This document shows positions 24,118-33,231 of a DNA stretch of 64,000 nt, piece after piece. A program made the translations under genes and the position numbers. This DNA comes from JBCBKU01 sp965267475 (lineage in GTDB: Bacteria; Pseudomonadota; Alphaproteobacteria; Rhodobacterales; Rhodobacteraceae), in contig OZ254079.1 in assembly GCA_965267475.1 (NCBI GenBank), positions 3,691,955-3,755,954 of the forward strand, read 5' to 3'. Positions within the stretch are counted from its first letter, which is position 1. Each line of letters opens with the position of its first letter. Under the pieces are notes generated by a model that was not told the DNA's origin, made no database searches, and was given only the letters and a program-made list of their open reading frames with translations.

Positions 24118-24807
24118 TCAGTTTTCGTTTTCCGCAAGATAGTTGCGAAGGTTTTCGACCTCGGGACCGCCATCGGACCCGGTCAGCGGAGCATAGGATG
24201 CCGAGATCTCCTCATAGGCCTCTTCGTGACCCGCGGGCAAAGCATGGGCGATGCCCTGATGGCAATCGATGCAGGTCATGCCCGTGTCGATGGCCTTCTG
24301 ATGTTCCGCGGCTGCACGAGTTTCCTGAATGGTGAAGTCCATATACTCGAACGCGTGGCAATTGCGGCATTCGCGGCTGTCTGTGGCCTTCATCTTGGCC
24401 CAGACAAGCTTGGCCATCTCCAACCGGCGCGCTTCGTATTTCTCAGGGGTCGAGATGCTTCCGGTCAGTTCGTGATAGACATCCTTGACCGCAATAATCT
24501 TGGCTCTGACCTTGTGATTCCAATCCTTTGGCACATGGCAATCCGAACAGACGGCACGCACGCCCGAATGGTTGTTGTAATGGATCGTCTCGCGGTATTC
24601 GCCAAGGTTCGTCTCCATTGTGTGACAGGACACGCAAAACTCTTCGGTATTGGTTGCTTCCAGCGTCCAGTGAAACCCACCCCAGAACAGAATACCGCCA
24701 AGGAAGCCGGCAATCAGCGTAAAGCCCACGCTAAGCACGGCGGTCGGTTGCCAGAACCAGTCCCACAGGCGGCGCAATCGGCGACGATTGTCGGGCGTAT
24801 CGGCCAT
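24118..24807 (-). CDS. napC: NapC/NirT-type tetraheme cytochrome c
   Basis: NapC takes electrons from membrane quinol and hands them to the periplasmic NapAB nitrate reductase. The 229-residue protein has one N-terminal membrane helix (about residues 22-45) and four heme sites CVSCH, CSDCH, CRNCH and CIDCH, as expected. AAGGAG precedes the ATG at 24807; an upstream open extension has no ribosome site. It follows napB by 26 bases. The family length of about 200-240 is met. Confidence 0.96.
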   Translation of the reverse strand: MADTPDNRRRLRRLWDWFWQPTAVLSVGFTLIAGFLGGILFWGGFHWTLEATNTEEFCVSCHTMETNLGEYRETIHYNNHSGVRAVCSDCHVPKDWNHKVRAKIIAVKDVYHELTGSISTPEKYEARRLEMAKLVWAKMKATDSRECRNCHAFEYMDFTIQETRAAAEHQKAIDTGMTCIDCHQGIAHALPAGHEEAYEEISASYAPLTGSDGGPEVENLRNYLAENEN

Positions 24808-24833
24808 TGTGTTGCTCCTTGATCGGTGTCGGA

Positions 24834-25268
24834 TTAGTCGGACGACGCGCGGAAAATGTTGTCGACAAGCGGCGGCGCATCGACTTGCGGCACATGGCAC
24901 TGATTGCAGAAATACCGAGTGCCCGCGATGTGATCGAGTTCACGCCCGTCCCGGTCGAGATAGTGCGTCATGGACAAGGTCGGCGCGTTGCGCTCTCCGG
25001 CGTTCGTCCAGTCATGACAGCCGAGGCATTGATTGGTCCGCAGGTCGATCTGATATTGAGCGATCGAGTGCGGTATCAGGGGCGGTTGCTGGCGATAGTT
25101 TCGCTGCATGCGTCCCTCGACCTGCCGGTGCAATTGGTCAAGATGGACCGGGTCGTCGACATTCGCCCCCCGTAGCGACGACAACTGCGATGTTTGCGCG
25201 ATGGCCATGCCAACAACGGGCAACAGGCAGATGCACGCGAGACCGACCGTGAGTCTTGAAGGTGGCAT
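24834..25268 (-). CDS. napB: periplasmic nitrate reductase, diheme cytochrome c subunit
   Basis: NapB is the electron-transfer partner of NapA in the periplasm. The 144-residue protein has a signal peptide (about residues 1-24, ending near GMAIAQ) and two heme sites CLGCH and CNQCH, separated by the conserved THYLDRDG region. PLIPHSIAQYQIDLRTNQCL matches the family. It lies between napA and napC in the expected order. Confidence 0.96.
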   Translation of the reverse strand: MPPSRLTVGLACICLLPVVGMAIAQTSQLSSLRGANVDDPVHLDQLHRQVEGRMQRNYRQQPPLIPHSIAQYQIDLRTNQCLGCHDWTNAGERNAPTLSMTHYLDRDGRELDHIAGTRYFCNQCHVPQVDAPPLVDNIFRASSD

Positions 25269-25298
25269 GAATGGGTTCCCTTCTTTTTGGGTCGTCGC

Positions 25299-27803
25299 CT
25301 AGGCCCGCTGGACCCGGCAAGCGCATTTCTTGAAATCGGTCTCTTTCGAGATCGGGCAGGTGGCGTCGAGCGTGAGCTTGTTGGTCAACTGGCCTTCATC
25401 GAACCAGGGCATGAACACCACGCCTTTCGGCATCTTGTTGCGACCCCGCGTCTCGACCCTGGTCAGAACGGTGCCGCGTCGTGTCGAGATCTCGATTTCC
25501 TGACCGCGCCGGACGCCCCGGTCACGCGCATCATCGGGGTGCATGTACAAAAGCGCTTCGGGGTACGACCGGTGCAGCTCTGGCACCCGTCGTGTCATCG
25601 ATCCGGAATGCCAATGTTCCAGGACGCGCCCGGTCACCAGCCATAGGTCAAAGTCGGCGTCCGGTTCCTCTGCCGCGGGTTCATACGGCGCGAAGATGAT
25701 ATTGGCGCGCCCGTCGGGTTTGCCATAGAACCGCACGCCCTCACCCTCTGGAACATAGGGGTCGAACCCTTCGCGGAACCGGTAAAGCGTCTCTTTTCCA
25801 TCCACGACGGGCCAGCGTTTGCCGCGGGTTTCGTGGTAGCTGTGGAAGTCGTCAAGGTCATGCGCCTTGCCCCGACCAAACTGGGCATACTCTTCGAACA
25901 GGCCCTTCTGGACATAGAACCCGAAATGCGTGCTTTCGTCGTTATCGAAGCCGTCATTGACCTCTGAGACAGGGAACTTGTCGACCTCGCCATTTGCAAA
26001 CAGAAGATCGAACAGGTTGACGCCTTTGAACTCCGGGTTCGCGTCCAGCAAGTCCTTTGACCAGACATCGTCGGTGGTGAACCGCTTTGAGAACTCCATA
26101 ACCTGCCAAAGGTCCGACCGCGCCTCGCCCGGGGCCTTTACCTGCTGGTTCCAGAACTGCGTCCGCCGCTCGGCGTTGCCATATGCGCCCTCTTTCTCCA
26201 CCCACATCGCCGTCGGCAATATGAGATCGGCGGCCAGCGCAGTTACGGTGGGATAGGGTTCGGATACCGTGATGAAATTATCGGGGTTCCGATAACCGGG
26301 GAGACCCTCTTCGTTGATGTTCGGAGCCGCCTGCAAGTTGTTGTTGCACTGCACCCAGTGGCAATTTAGCGTGCCGTCTTTCAACATTCGATGCTGCAAA
26401 ACGGCATGAAAGCCGGGCTTTGGCGGTATGGTTCCCTTTGGCAGCCCCCAGGCTTCTTCGCAAATATCGCGATGCGCCTCATTGGCCACAACCATGTCCG
26501 CAGGCAGCCGGTGCGCAAACGTTCCCACTTCGCGCGCGGTGCCGCAGGCCGAAGGCTGGCCAGTCAGCGAAAACGGCGAATTGCCCGGCTCGGCGATTTT
26601 GCCCGTCAGAAGGTGAACATTGTAAAGCAGCCCATTCACCCACGATCCCCGCGTGTGCTGGTTGAAACCCATGGTCCAAAGGCTCATCACCTTGCGGTTG
26701 GGGTCGGCATATTGCTGTGCCAACCGCTCCAGCTTTCCGGCGGGCACACCAGAAAGCGCGGAAACCGTATCGACGTCATAGGCCGCGACCGCCGCGGCAT
26801 ATTCGTCCATGCTGATCGGTTCGAGCTTGCCGTGCCCCCCTTCATGGGACGGGTTCGTCGCAGCCTGTTCAAGCGGGTGCTCCGGGCGCAGGCCATATCC
26901 GATATCGGTCGCCGTCTTTGTGATATTGACGTGGTTCGCAACGAAGTCTTCGTTCACGGCGCCGGTCTGGATGACGTAGTTCGCGATGTAATTCAGGATC
27001 GCAAGATCGGTCTGCGGCGCAAAGACCATGCCATTATCGGCCAACTCGAACGACCGGTGTTCGAAGGTCGACAGGACATGCACCTCGGCCCCCGGTTTCG
27101 TCAGACGCGTGTCCGTAAGACGCGACCAGAGGATGGGGTGCATCTCGGCCATGTTCGAGCCCCAGAGAACAAACGTGTCCGCATGTTCCAAGTCATCGTA
27201 ACAGCCCATCGGTTCGTCGATGCCAAATGCGCGGATAAAGGCGGCCACAGCCGAGGCCATGCAATGCCGTGCATTGGGATCGATGTTGTTAGAGCGGAAC
27301 CCCGCCTTCATCAGTTTTGCGGCGGCGTAACCTTCCCAGACGGTCCATTGGCCCGAACCGAACATGGAGACCGCGGTGGGGCCCTTCTCCCGAATGGCCG
27401 CCTTCCATTTCTCGGCCATGACGTCAAAGGCCTCGTCCCAGGACACAGGCTCGAACGCACCGTTCTTGTCGAAAACACCGTTGGATTTGCGCAGCATCGG
27501 CTGCGTCAAACGGTCCGCGCCGTACATGATCTTGGACAGGAAATAACCCTTGATGCAATTGAGCCCCCGGTTCACCGGGGCTTCGGGATCTCCCTGGGTC
27601 GCGACCACCCGTCCATCCTTGACGCCAACCAGAACCGAACACCCGGTGCCGCAAAACCGGCAAGCCGCCTTGTCCCAGCGGATGTCCGGCGGCGCGAATT
27701 GCGCCTCGGCCGTGCCCGGCGTCAGGCTTATTCCGGCGGCCGAAGCCGTCGTGGCGGCCGCGGTCGCCTTAAGAAAGGTGCGGCGAGAGTCAGATACGGT
27801 CAT
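25299..27803 (-). CDS. napA: periplasmic nitrate reductase, catalytic subunit
   Basis: NapA reduces nitrate to nitrite at a molybdenum bis-MGD centre in the periplasm. The 834-residue protein opens with a Tat signal (SRRTFLKATAAA near residue 6). The [4Fe-4S] site CRFCGTGCSVLVG...LNCIKG follows, and then the probable Mo-ligand Cys in DPNARHCMASAVAAF. Length matches NapA (about 830). The frame continues 23 codons upstream, but the ATG at 27803 places the twin arginine at the right distance. The molybdopterin genes moaD and moaE at 54 kb supply the cofactor pathway. Expression is probably controlled from the TTGAC-N4-GTCAA box before napF. Confidence 0.97.
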   Translation of the reverse strand: MTVSDSRRTFLKATAAATTASAAGISLTPGTAEAQFAPPDIRWDKAACRFCGTGCSVLVGVKDGRVVATQGDPEAPVNRGLNCIKGYFLSKIMYGADRLTQPMLRKSNGVFDKNGAFEPVSWDEAFDVMAEKWKAAIREKGPTAVSMFGSGQWTVWEGYAAAKLMKAGFRSNNIDPNARHCMASAVAAFIRAFGIDEPMGCYDDLEHADTFVLWGSNMAEMHPILWSRLTDTRLTKPGAEVHVLSTFEHRSFELADNGMVFAPQTDLAILNYIANYVIQTGAVNEDFVANHVNITKTATDIGYGLRPEHPLEQAATNPSHEGGHGKLEPISMDEYAAAVAAYDVDTVSALSGVPAGKLERLAQQYADPNRKVMSLWTMGFNQHTRGSWVNGLLYNVHLLTGKIAEPGNSPFSLTGQPSACGTAREVGTFAHRLPADMVVANEAHRDICEEAWGLPKGTIPPKPGFHAVLQHRMLKDGTLNCHWVQCNNNLQAAPNINEEGLPGYRNPDNFITVSEPYPTVTALAADLILPTAMWVEKEGAYGNAERRTQFWNQQVKAPGEARSDLWQVMEFSKRFTTDDVWSKDLLDANPEFKGVNLFDLLFANGEVDKFPVSEVNDGFDNDESTHFGFYVQKGLFEEYAQFGRGKAHDLDDFHSYHETRGKRWPVVDGKETLYRFREGFDPYVPEGEGVRFYGKPDGRANIIFAPYEPAAEEPDADFDLWLVTGRVLEHWHSGSMTRRVPELHRSYPEALLYMHPDDARDRGVRRGQEIEISTRRGTVLTRVETRGRNKMPKGVVFMPWFDEGQLTNKLTLDATCPISKETDFKKCACRVQRA

Positions 27804-28092
27804 GTGGAATAACTCCGGAAGCTGGCGTTGGCGCTGTTCCAAGACGGCCATGGGTCTCGGACAAGTCTTCAAAATGGTGGTAGGTCAGCGTGAGAGAGAT
27901 CACGCCCGGGATCTGATGCAGATCCATGATCGTTTCCGAGGCAAGACGATCCTTCGTGTCTTCGACGACAACAACAAACCGCGCGTCTTCGCTTTCGGCA
28001 TGAACCTCGACCCCGGCACGGGCTTCAAGCGCGGCGCGCGCCGTGCGCGATTTCCCGAGCGCGACATGGACAAGACATCCGCAAACATTCAT
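27790..28092 (-). CDS. napD: NapD, Tat-signal chaperone for NapA
   Basis: NapD binds the Tat signal of NapA until the molybdenum cofactor is loaded. The 100-residue protein starts MNVCGCLVHV and has the ferredoxin-like fold pattern of the family, with GVEVHAESEDARFVVVVED and IPGVISLTLTYHHFED. It overlaps napA by 14 bases and the napF end by 4. The C-terminal tail after residue 85 is longer than in many NapD proteins and is probably disordered. Confidence 0.9.
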   Translation of the reverse strand: MNVCGCLVHVALGKSRTARAALEARAGVEVHAESEDARFVVVVEDTKDRLASETIMDLHQIPGVISLTLTYHHFEDLSETHGRLGTAPTPASGVIPHDRI

Positions 28093-28652
28093 GCGGCGGC
28101 CTCCTTCCGGTTTTGATGTTCAAGCGAGATCGCAGAGGCCGGACACACCCCTATGCAGGCTCCGCACCCTGAGCATTTTTCCGGATCCATGCGCAGCTCT
28201 CCGAAACCACCCACGCGCAGTTCAAAGGTGATGGCGGTTTCGTCGCAGGCGTCGCCGCAACTTCGGCAAGAAACACCATGCGTCAGAAAACAATCCGGTC
28301 CGATGCGCGCGACAAGGTCCCAGGGTCGGGTGACGGTCGGTGCAAAAACCGGTTCGCTGCACGCCTCGGCGCAGGCCCCGCAAAAGGTGCAGGCCCCGTT
28401 TTTGAAATCGATGATGGGTGTCTTGGCTGGACCGGCGAACAGTATCCCCTCGGGGCAGGCCGTAATACACGCCCCGCAGGACGTGCAGGCATCGCGAATT
28501 CCTGCTTCCGTGGTCCAAGGCGGTCTTGGCGCGCTTTTTCTCCACGCCCCATCTGGATCACGCCGGGTTTGTGGGCCCGGATCCTCCGGCTGGTGCAAGC
28601 GCCGCCCCGCGCCCCCGCGCAAGATCTCGCGCGTATTGGTTCCCTGTGACAT
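28089..28652 (-). CDS. napF: NapF, ferredoxin-type protein
   Basis: NapF is a cytoplasmic iron-sulfur protein that acts in maturation of NapA. The 187-residue protein has four cysteine clusters: CTSCGACITACPEG, CTFCGACAEACSEP, CRSCGDACDETA and CSGCGACIGVCPAS. The third departs from the regular ferredoxin spacing, as is common in NapF. It is the first gene of the nap operon. Upstream are 143 bases with a Crp/Fnr-type box. Confidence 0.94.
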   Translation of the reverse strand: MSQGTNTREILRGGAGRRLHQPEDPGPQTRRDPDGAWRKSAPRPPWTTEAGIRDACTSCGACITACPEGILFAGPAKTPIIDFKNGACTFCGACAEACSEPVFAPTVTRPWDLVARIGPDCFLTHGVSCRSCGDACDETAITFELRVGGFGELRMDPEKCSGCGACIGVCPASAISLEHQNRKEAAA

Positions 28653-28766
28653 TCACTTCGTTTCGGGGCCTGAGCGACGTCGAATTCGAACCGGATCGAC
28701 CTCCGTGGCCGCGAATGTTCCTTTTGTTCCCGGAACGAGTGTAGGTTGGCAGAGCCGACGTTGTCC

Positions 28767-28780
28767 TTGACTTAGGTCAA
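28767..28780. promoter_or_regulatory. Crp/Fnr-family (FNR/DNR-type) box upstream of nap operon
   Basis: TTGACTTAGGTCAA is a perfect dyad (TTGAC-N4-GTCAA) of the kind bound by FNR, DNR and NnrR regulators. Its centre is about 120 bases before the napF start, and it ends 16 bases before the end of the Crp/Fnr regulator gene. The recognition helix of that regulator (E189, S192, R193) fits this site. Confidence 0.75.
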
Positions 28781-28795
28781 GTCACCGCGTCGGGA

Positions 28796-29476
28796 TCAGT
28801 CGTTGAAACCGGCCACATGTTGCAGCGCCGCGCGGTCGCTGATGCGAACGGTTTGGCCGGTGACGGAAACGCCATGATCTTCCAGCCGCCTGATAGACCG
28901 CGAGAGCGTTTCGGGCTTCATTCCGAGAAGCGAGGCGAGCGTCTTCTTTTCCATGGGCAGGACAAAGGATTGCCTGTCTTCCTGATCGCTCAGCGCCAAT
29001 AGATATTGCGCAAGCCGCTGCGCGCCGGTGCTGGACTTCAACCGCTCGATTTGCCGGACCAGCCGGTGCAAATGCGCATAGGTTGAAGCAAGGATCGGGC
29101 CAAACGCTTTTGGGTTTTCCTCTAGCACGCGTTTCACCACCTTGTTCGGCGCGACAAGAACGCGGCTTGCGGCAAGCGCTTCGGCGGATACCGGATAGGG
29201 CGTTGGCTGAAAGACGAGCGCTTCGGCAAAACTTGTCCCGGCTGGAATGGTTTCCACCACGACTTCATTGCCGTCGCGTTCGTCGATCTTCAGTTTCACC
29301 AGCCCAGTCAGCACCGCATAGACTGCGGTCGCGGGTTCACCCTGCCGGAAAAGAATATCGCCCGCGTCAAAGACGACAACACGGGAATGGCGCAAAATCT
29401 CGTCGAAGACATCCTTCGGCAGCGATCGAAAGAAAAAGCTTTCAAGTGCGGCCTTTGCATCATGATCGTTGAGCAT
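28796..29476 (-). CDS. Crp/Fnr-family regulator, cysteine-free (DNR/NnrR-like)
   Basis: The 226-residue protein has an N-terminal cyclic-nucleotide-like beta-barrel (about residues 15-125), a long dimer helix (about 125-150) and a C-terminal helix-turn-helix. The recognition helix KPETLSRSIRRLE carries the Glu-Ser-Arg set that reads TTGA half-sites. It contains no cysteine at all, so it cannot carry the oxygen-sensing [4Fe-4S] cluster of FNR; a nitric-oxide-sensing DNR/NnrR type is more likely. It lies directly upstream of napFDABC on the same strand. Confidence 0.88.
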   Translation of the reverse strand: MLNDHDAKAALESFFFRSLPKDVFDEILRHSRVVVFDAGDILFRQGEPATAVYAVLTGLVKLKIDERDGNEVVVETIPAGTSFAEALVFQPTPYPVSAEALAASRVLVAPNKVVKRVLEENPKAFGPILASTYAHLHRLVRQIERLKSSTGAQRLAQYLLALSDQEDRQSFVLPMEKKTLASLLGMKPETLSRSIRRLEDHGVSVTGQTVRISDRAALQHVAGFND

Positions 29477-29645
29477 GGGCTTTTGTTATCCGCGGATCCG
29501 GGCGAAGGAAAGCAAGGTGCCTTTGAGAATTCCTTGCCCGGGGCATGCTTCGCTGGGTGAAAACTGCAAAGACAGCGCGACGAAGCTGCTGCCACATTTC
29601 AGGGAAGCCGGGCCGCACCCGGGGCCAGGGATTGGATCACGCTGT

Positions 29646-30740
29646 TCAGACGCGAGACGGAACCGGCGCAGTCTGGAACACGCCCGGCAATGAGACTTCG
29701 AGGATCTGCAAGTCATCCGATGGCGCGGCATAGCGCGTTGCCAGACCCGGCGGGATCACGAAGGCGTCCCCGGCAGTCAAGGCAGCGGTGTCCTGTCCCT
29801 CTCCCTCCAAGGTCACCATGCCATCCATCACGAAACTGAAGTGGATATCGGCATTGTGTATGGTCCAGGCTGGATCGCCGCTGCCCGGACGCACCACATG
29901 TACGCCCGCGACGCCACCGGTATTCTCGGAAATCATCGTATCGCGCGACTGGAAACCCGGTATTCGGAAGGGCGCCCAGACGGCCTGATCCGCCTTGTGA
30001 TGAACGAAGCGCTGCCCGTCCCACACAGAATTGGGGTTCGCGGGGCCGTTCGGCAGATCCATGTCATGCTCGATGGTCGTGACATGTTCGGCCGGTACAC
30101 CGATCTCGATCACCTCGATATTGTCCGAGGCATAAAGCACGCGGTGCCGGATTTCCGGCGGCTGGATCACGCAGTTTCCGGCCATAAGGCGAAACGGCTC
30201 GCCCTGATCTTCGTACACAAGGTCGACCCAGCCCCGATAACAAAAGATCAACTGGAACCCGACCGAGTGGTAATGAACCATGTCCGGCACCGGCCCGCCA
30301 TCGGGGATGCGGATGTGGCTGGCAATGATCGACCCGCCAAGACGCGACGGGATCAAATCGCGATATTGCATGCCAGCGCGGCCCACGATCCAGGGTGCCT
30401 GGTCGGCAAGACGGCGCACAACAAAGGCATGTTCGGTGGGCGGCATCACCACGGGCGGGTCGAGCGGTTCGATCAACACCACGGTTCCGCCGGGCGCGTC
30501 CAGCCGGGTGTCGCCGCCTGCGATCAGCACCGGATCGTCGGCCAGAATACGCAAGGTTCCCTGCCCATCCTCTTCCTGATCCAGACGCGCGCGGACCCCA
30601 TGACCTGACACCACGGCCACACGCGGATCGTCCGCAGGCCAGATCTTCTCTAACCGCATCCCGAGGGTTTTCGTGAAGAATGGAATGTCGGCGCGGACAT
30701 CCTTGGTCGGCAGGGTAACTTCGGCGCGAATATTCTGCAT
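29646..30740 (-). CDS. VOC-like plus double-cupin protein, possible dioxygenase-type fold
   Basis: The protein (364 residues) starts with about 75 residues resembling one half of a glyoxalase/bleomycin-resistance (VOC) domain (AEVTLPTKDVRADIPFFTKT, GVRARLDQEEDG). Two cupin barrels follow, the first with MVHYHSVGFQLIFCYRGWVD and PPEIRHRVLYAS, the second with IHFSFVMDGMVTLEGEG and PPGLATRYAA. Double-cupin proteins include ring-cleaving dioxygenases and isomerases, but no activity can be named. The frame is open far upstream; the ATG at 30740 has an AAAGGG site, and another ATG lies five codons earlier. It is divergent from maeB. Confidence 0.7.
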   Translation of the reverse strand: MQNIRAEVTLPTKDVRADIPFFTKTLGMRLEKIWPADDPRVAVVSGHGVRARLDQEEDGQGTLRILADDPVLIAGGDTRLDAPGGTVVLIEPLDPPVVMPPTEHAFVVRRLADQAPWIVGRAGMQYRDLIPSRLGGSIIASHIRIPDGGPVPDMVHYHSVGFQLIFCYRGWVDLVYEDQGEPFRLMAGNCVIQPPEIRHRVLYASDNIEVIEIGVPAEHVTTIEHDMDLPNGPANPNSVWDGQRFVHHKADQAVWAPFRIPGFQSRDTMISENTGGVAGVHVVRPGSGDPAWTIHNADIHFSFVMDGMVTLEGEGQDTAALTAGDAFVIPPGLATRYAAPSDDLQILEVSLPGVFQTAPVPSRV

Positions 30741-30856
30741 GGGCCCTTTCTGCATCCGAAATTGTGGGCAGGCCAGCCCCGTTGTAGAATTGCGTTGCGC
30801 GGACGAACCGTTTACCTGCCCTGAGGACGGCACCCGTAAACGCGCCCGAAAAATTA

Positions 30857-30870
30857 GTTTAACGTTAAAC
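30857..30870. promoter_or_regulatory. 14-bp perfect palindrome upstream of maeB
   Basis: GTTTAACGTTAAAC reads the same on both strands. It lies 23 bases before the maeB start and 117 bases before the divergent cupin gene, in an AT-rich patch that stands out from its GC-rich surroundings. It is a good operator candidate for one or both genes; the regulator is unknown. Confidence 0.6.
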
Positions 30871-30892
30871 AATCTCTGGGAGGAGACGCAGC

Positions 30893-33172
30893 GTGGCAGA
30901 CGATCGGCAAGACGGATTGCGTCAGGCGGCGCTTGATTATCATTCCAGCGGCAAGCCGGGAAAGCTTGAAATCCGGGCCACGAAGCCATTGGCCAACGGT
31001 CGCGATCTGGCGCGGGCCTATTCGCCAGGCGTTGCCGAAGCTTCAACCGAGATCAAGAACGACCCTTCGGCGGCAAGCCTGTACACCGCGCGGGGCAACC
31101 TTGTGGCCGTCGTTTCAAACGGATCGGCTGTGCTGGGACTTGGAAATATCGGGGCGCTTGCGTCCAAACCCGTGATGGAAGGCAAAGCCGTCCTGTTCAA
31201 GAAATTCGCCAATATCGACTGCTTCGATATCGAATTGAACGAGGATGACCCGCAAAAGCTGGCCAAGACGATTTGCCGGATGGAACCGACATTCGGGGCA
31301 ATCAACCTGGAAGACATCAAGGCGCCGGATTGCTTCATCGTCGAAGACTATTGCCGCGAACACATGAACATTCCCGTCTTCCATGACGATCAGCACGGCA
31401 CGGCCATCGTCGTCGGCGCGGCGGCCACCAACGCGCTGCGTCTTGCCGGAAAGTCGTTCGAAGACATCAAGATCGTCTCGACCGGTGGGGGCGCCGCCGG
31501 GATTGCCTGCTTGAACATGCTTCTCAAACTCGGGGCAAAACGGGAAAACGTTCACCTGCTCGATCTTCACGGCTTGGTTCACGAAGGCCGCACCGAGGAC
31601 ATGACCCCGCAGAAGGCGGCCTATGCCCAACCCGGTGGTCCGGCCACCTTGGACGACGTGATCGGTGGCGCGGATCTGTTTCTTGGCTTGTCGGGTCCGG
31701 GGGTTCTGAAGGCCGACATGGTGGCCAAGATGGCCAACAAGCCGATTGTCTTCGCGCTTGCCAACCCAAACCCGGAAATCATGCCGGAAGACGTGTACAA
31801 GGTCGCGCCTGAGGCGATCGTCGCCACCGGTCGTTCGGACTATCCGAACCAGGTCAACAACGTCCTGTGTTTCCCGTTCATCTTCCGGGGCGCACTGGAT
31901 GTGGGCGCAACCGAAATCAACGACGACATGGAAATCGCCTGTATCGAAGGGATCGCGGCGTTGGCCCGGGCCACGACCTCGGCGGAAGCTGCCGCCGCCT
32001 ATCAGGGTGAGCAACTGACTTTTGGGCCGGGGTACCTGATCCCGAAACCCTTCGATCCGCGGCTGATTGGCGTGGTGGCCAAGGCCGTCGCTTCGGCGGC
32101 CATGTCCTCGGGCGTGGCCACCCGACCGATCGCAGACATGAAGGCCTATGTCGAAAAGCTGAACAGCTCGGTTTTCAAGTCTGCGCTGATCATGCGGTCG
32201 GTGTTTGAAGCAGCCGCCACTGCCACACGCACGGTCGTCTTCGCCGAGGGCGAGGATGAACGCGTTTTGCGCGCGTCCCAGGCCATGCTGGAAGAGATGA
32301 CGGACAAGCCGATACTGATCGGGCGACCGGAAGTGGTTGAAAGCCGATGCGAGCGCGCCGGGCTTACGATCCGGCCGGGCCGCGACTTCGAACTTGTGAA
32401 CCCCGAAAGCGATGACCGGTATCGGGAATACTGGCAGGCCTATCACCAGCTGATGGAACGCCAAGGGGTTACCCCGGACCTCGCCAAGGCAATCATGCGG
32501 ACCAATACCACGGCGATCGGGGCCGTGATGGTCCATCGGGGTGAGGCCGACAGCCTGATCTGCGGCACGTTCGGCGAATATTCCTGGCATCTGAACTATG
32601 TGGCGCAGGTTCTGGCCACCGAGGGGCTTTGCCCGCAAGGCGCGCTGAGCCTGATGATTATGGAGGATGGTCCGCTTTGGTTGGGCGACACCCATGTGAA
32701 CGTGGAACCGACCCCGGAACAGATTGCCACGACTGTGATCGCAGCCACGCGCCACGTGCGCCGCTTCGGCACTACGCCGCGTGTGGCCATCTGTTCGTCG
32801 TCTCAGTTTGGCAACAACACTAGCACTTCGGGCGAAAAAGCCCGCGCCGCTATGGCGATCCTCGACAGCCAGACGCGCGATTTCGAGTATGAGGGCGAAA
32901 TGAACATCGATCTCGCGCTTGACCCGGAACTCCGTGCCCGGATTTTCCCGAACTCGCGCTTGTCCGAGCCCGCCAACGTTCTGATCTTCACAAACTCCGA
33001 TACGGCGTCTGGCGTGCGCAACATCCTGAAGATGAAGGCAAGCGGGCTTGAGGTAGGGCCCATCCTGATGGGAATGGCCAACCGCGCGCATATCGTCACG
33101 CCGTCGATCACGGCGCGCGGGCTTCTGAACGTGTCCGCCTTGGCCGGAACCCCCGTACAGCACTATGCCTGA
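30893..33172 (+). CDS. maeB: NADP-dependent malic enzyme fused to phosphotransacetylase-like domain
   Basis: The enzyme decarboxylates malate to pyruvate and supplies NADPH. The 759-residue protein has the malic enzyme domain at about 1-430 (ARAYSPGVAEAS, VFHDDQHGTAIVVGAAATNA, VSTGGGAAGIACLNMLL) and a PTA_PTB domain at about 430-759 (VVFAEGEDERVLRASQAMLE, FGEYSWHLNYVAQV, LIFTNSDTASGVRNILK). This fusion is standard in proteobacterial MaeB; the PTA half is usually regulatory rather than catalytic. The start is GTG at 30893 with a strong GGGAGGAG site. Propionyl-CoA synthetase follows after 59 bases. Confidence 0.96.
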   Translation: MADDRQDGLRQAALDYHSSGKPGKLEIRATKPLANGRDLARAYSPGVAEASTEIKNDPSAASLYTARGNLVAVVSNGSAVLGLGNIGALASKPVMEGKAVLFKKFANIDCFDIELNEDDPQKLAKTICRMEPTFGAINLEDIKAPDCFIVEDYCREHMNIPVFHDDQHGTAIVVGAAATNALRLAGKSFEDIKIVSTGGGAAGIACLNMLLKLGAKRENVHLLDLHGLVHEGRTEDMTPQKAAYAQPGGPATLDDVIGGADLFLGLSGPGVLKADMVAKMANKPIVFALANPNPEIMPEDVYKVAPEAIVATGRSDYPNQVNNVLCFPFIFRGALDVGATEINDDMEIACIEGIAALARATTSAEAAAAYQGEQLTFGPGYLIPKPFDPRLIGVVAKAVASAAMSSGVATRPIADMKAYVEKLNSSVFKSALIMRSVFEAAATATRTVVFAEGEDERVLRASQAMLEEMTDKPILIGRPEVVESRCERAGLTIRPGRDFELVNPESDDRYREYWQAYHQLMERQGVTPDLAKAIMRTNTTAIGAVMVHRGEADSLICGTFGEYSWHLNYVAQVLATEGLCPQGALSLMIMEDGPLWLGDTHVNVEPTPEQIATTVIAATRHVRRFGTTPRVAICSSSQFGNNTSTSGEKARAAMAILDSQTRDFEYEGEMNIDLALDPELRARIFPNSRLSEPANVLIFTNSDTASGVRNILKMKASGLEVGPILMGMANRAHIVTPSITARGLLNVSALAGTPVQHYA

Positions 33173-33231
33173 GGTCTTGCGCTTTCGCCGCCCCGGTTCC
33201 AAAACGGAACAAGGGACGGAGGAGGCGCGCC

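Noticed and set aside
26391..27812. 473-codon open frame antisense to napA
   Set aside because: Same antisense artefact; napA motifs fix the other strand as coding.
30741..31046. 102-residue N-terminal extension of the VOC-cupin protein
   Set aside because: It would run through the maeB promoter and start; composition is unlike the protein, and AAAGGG supports the ATG at 30740.
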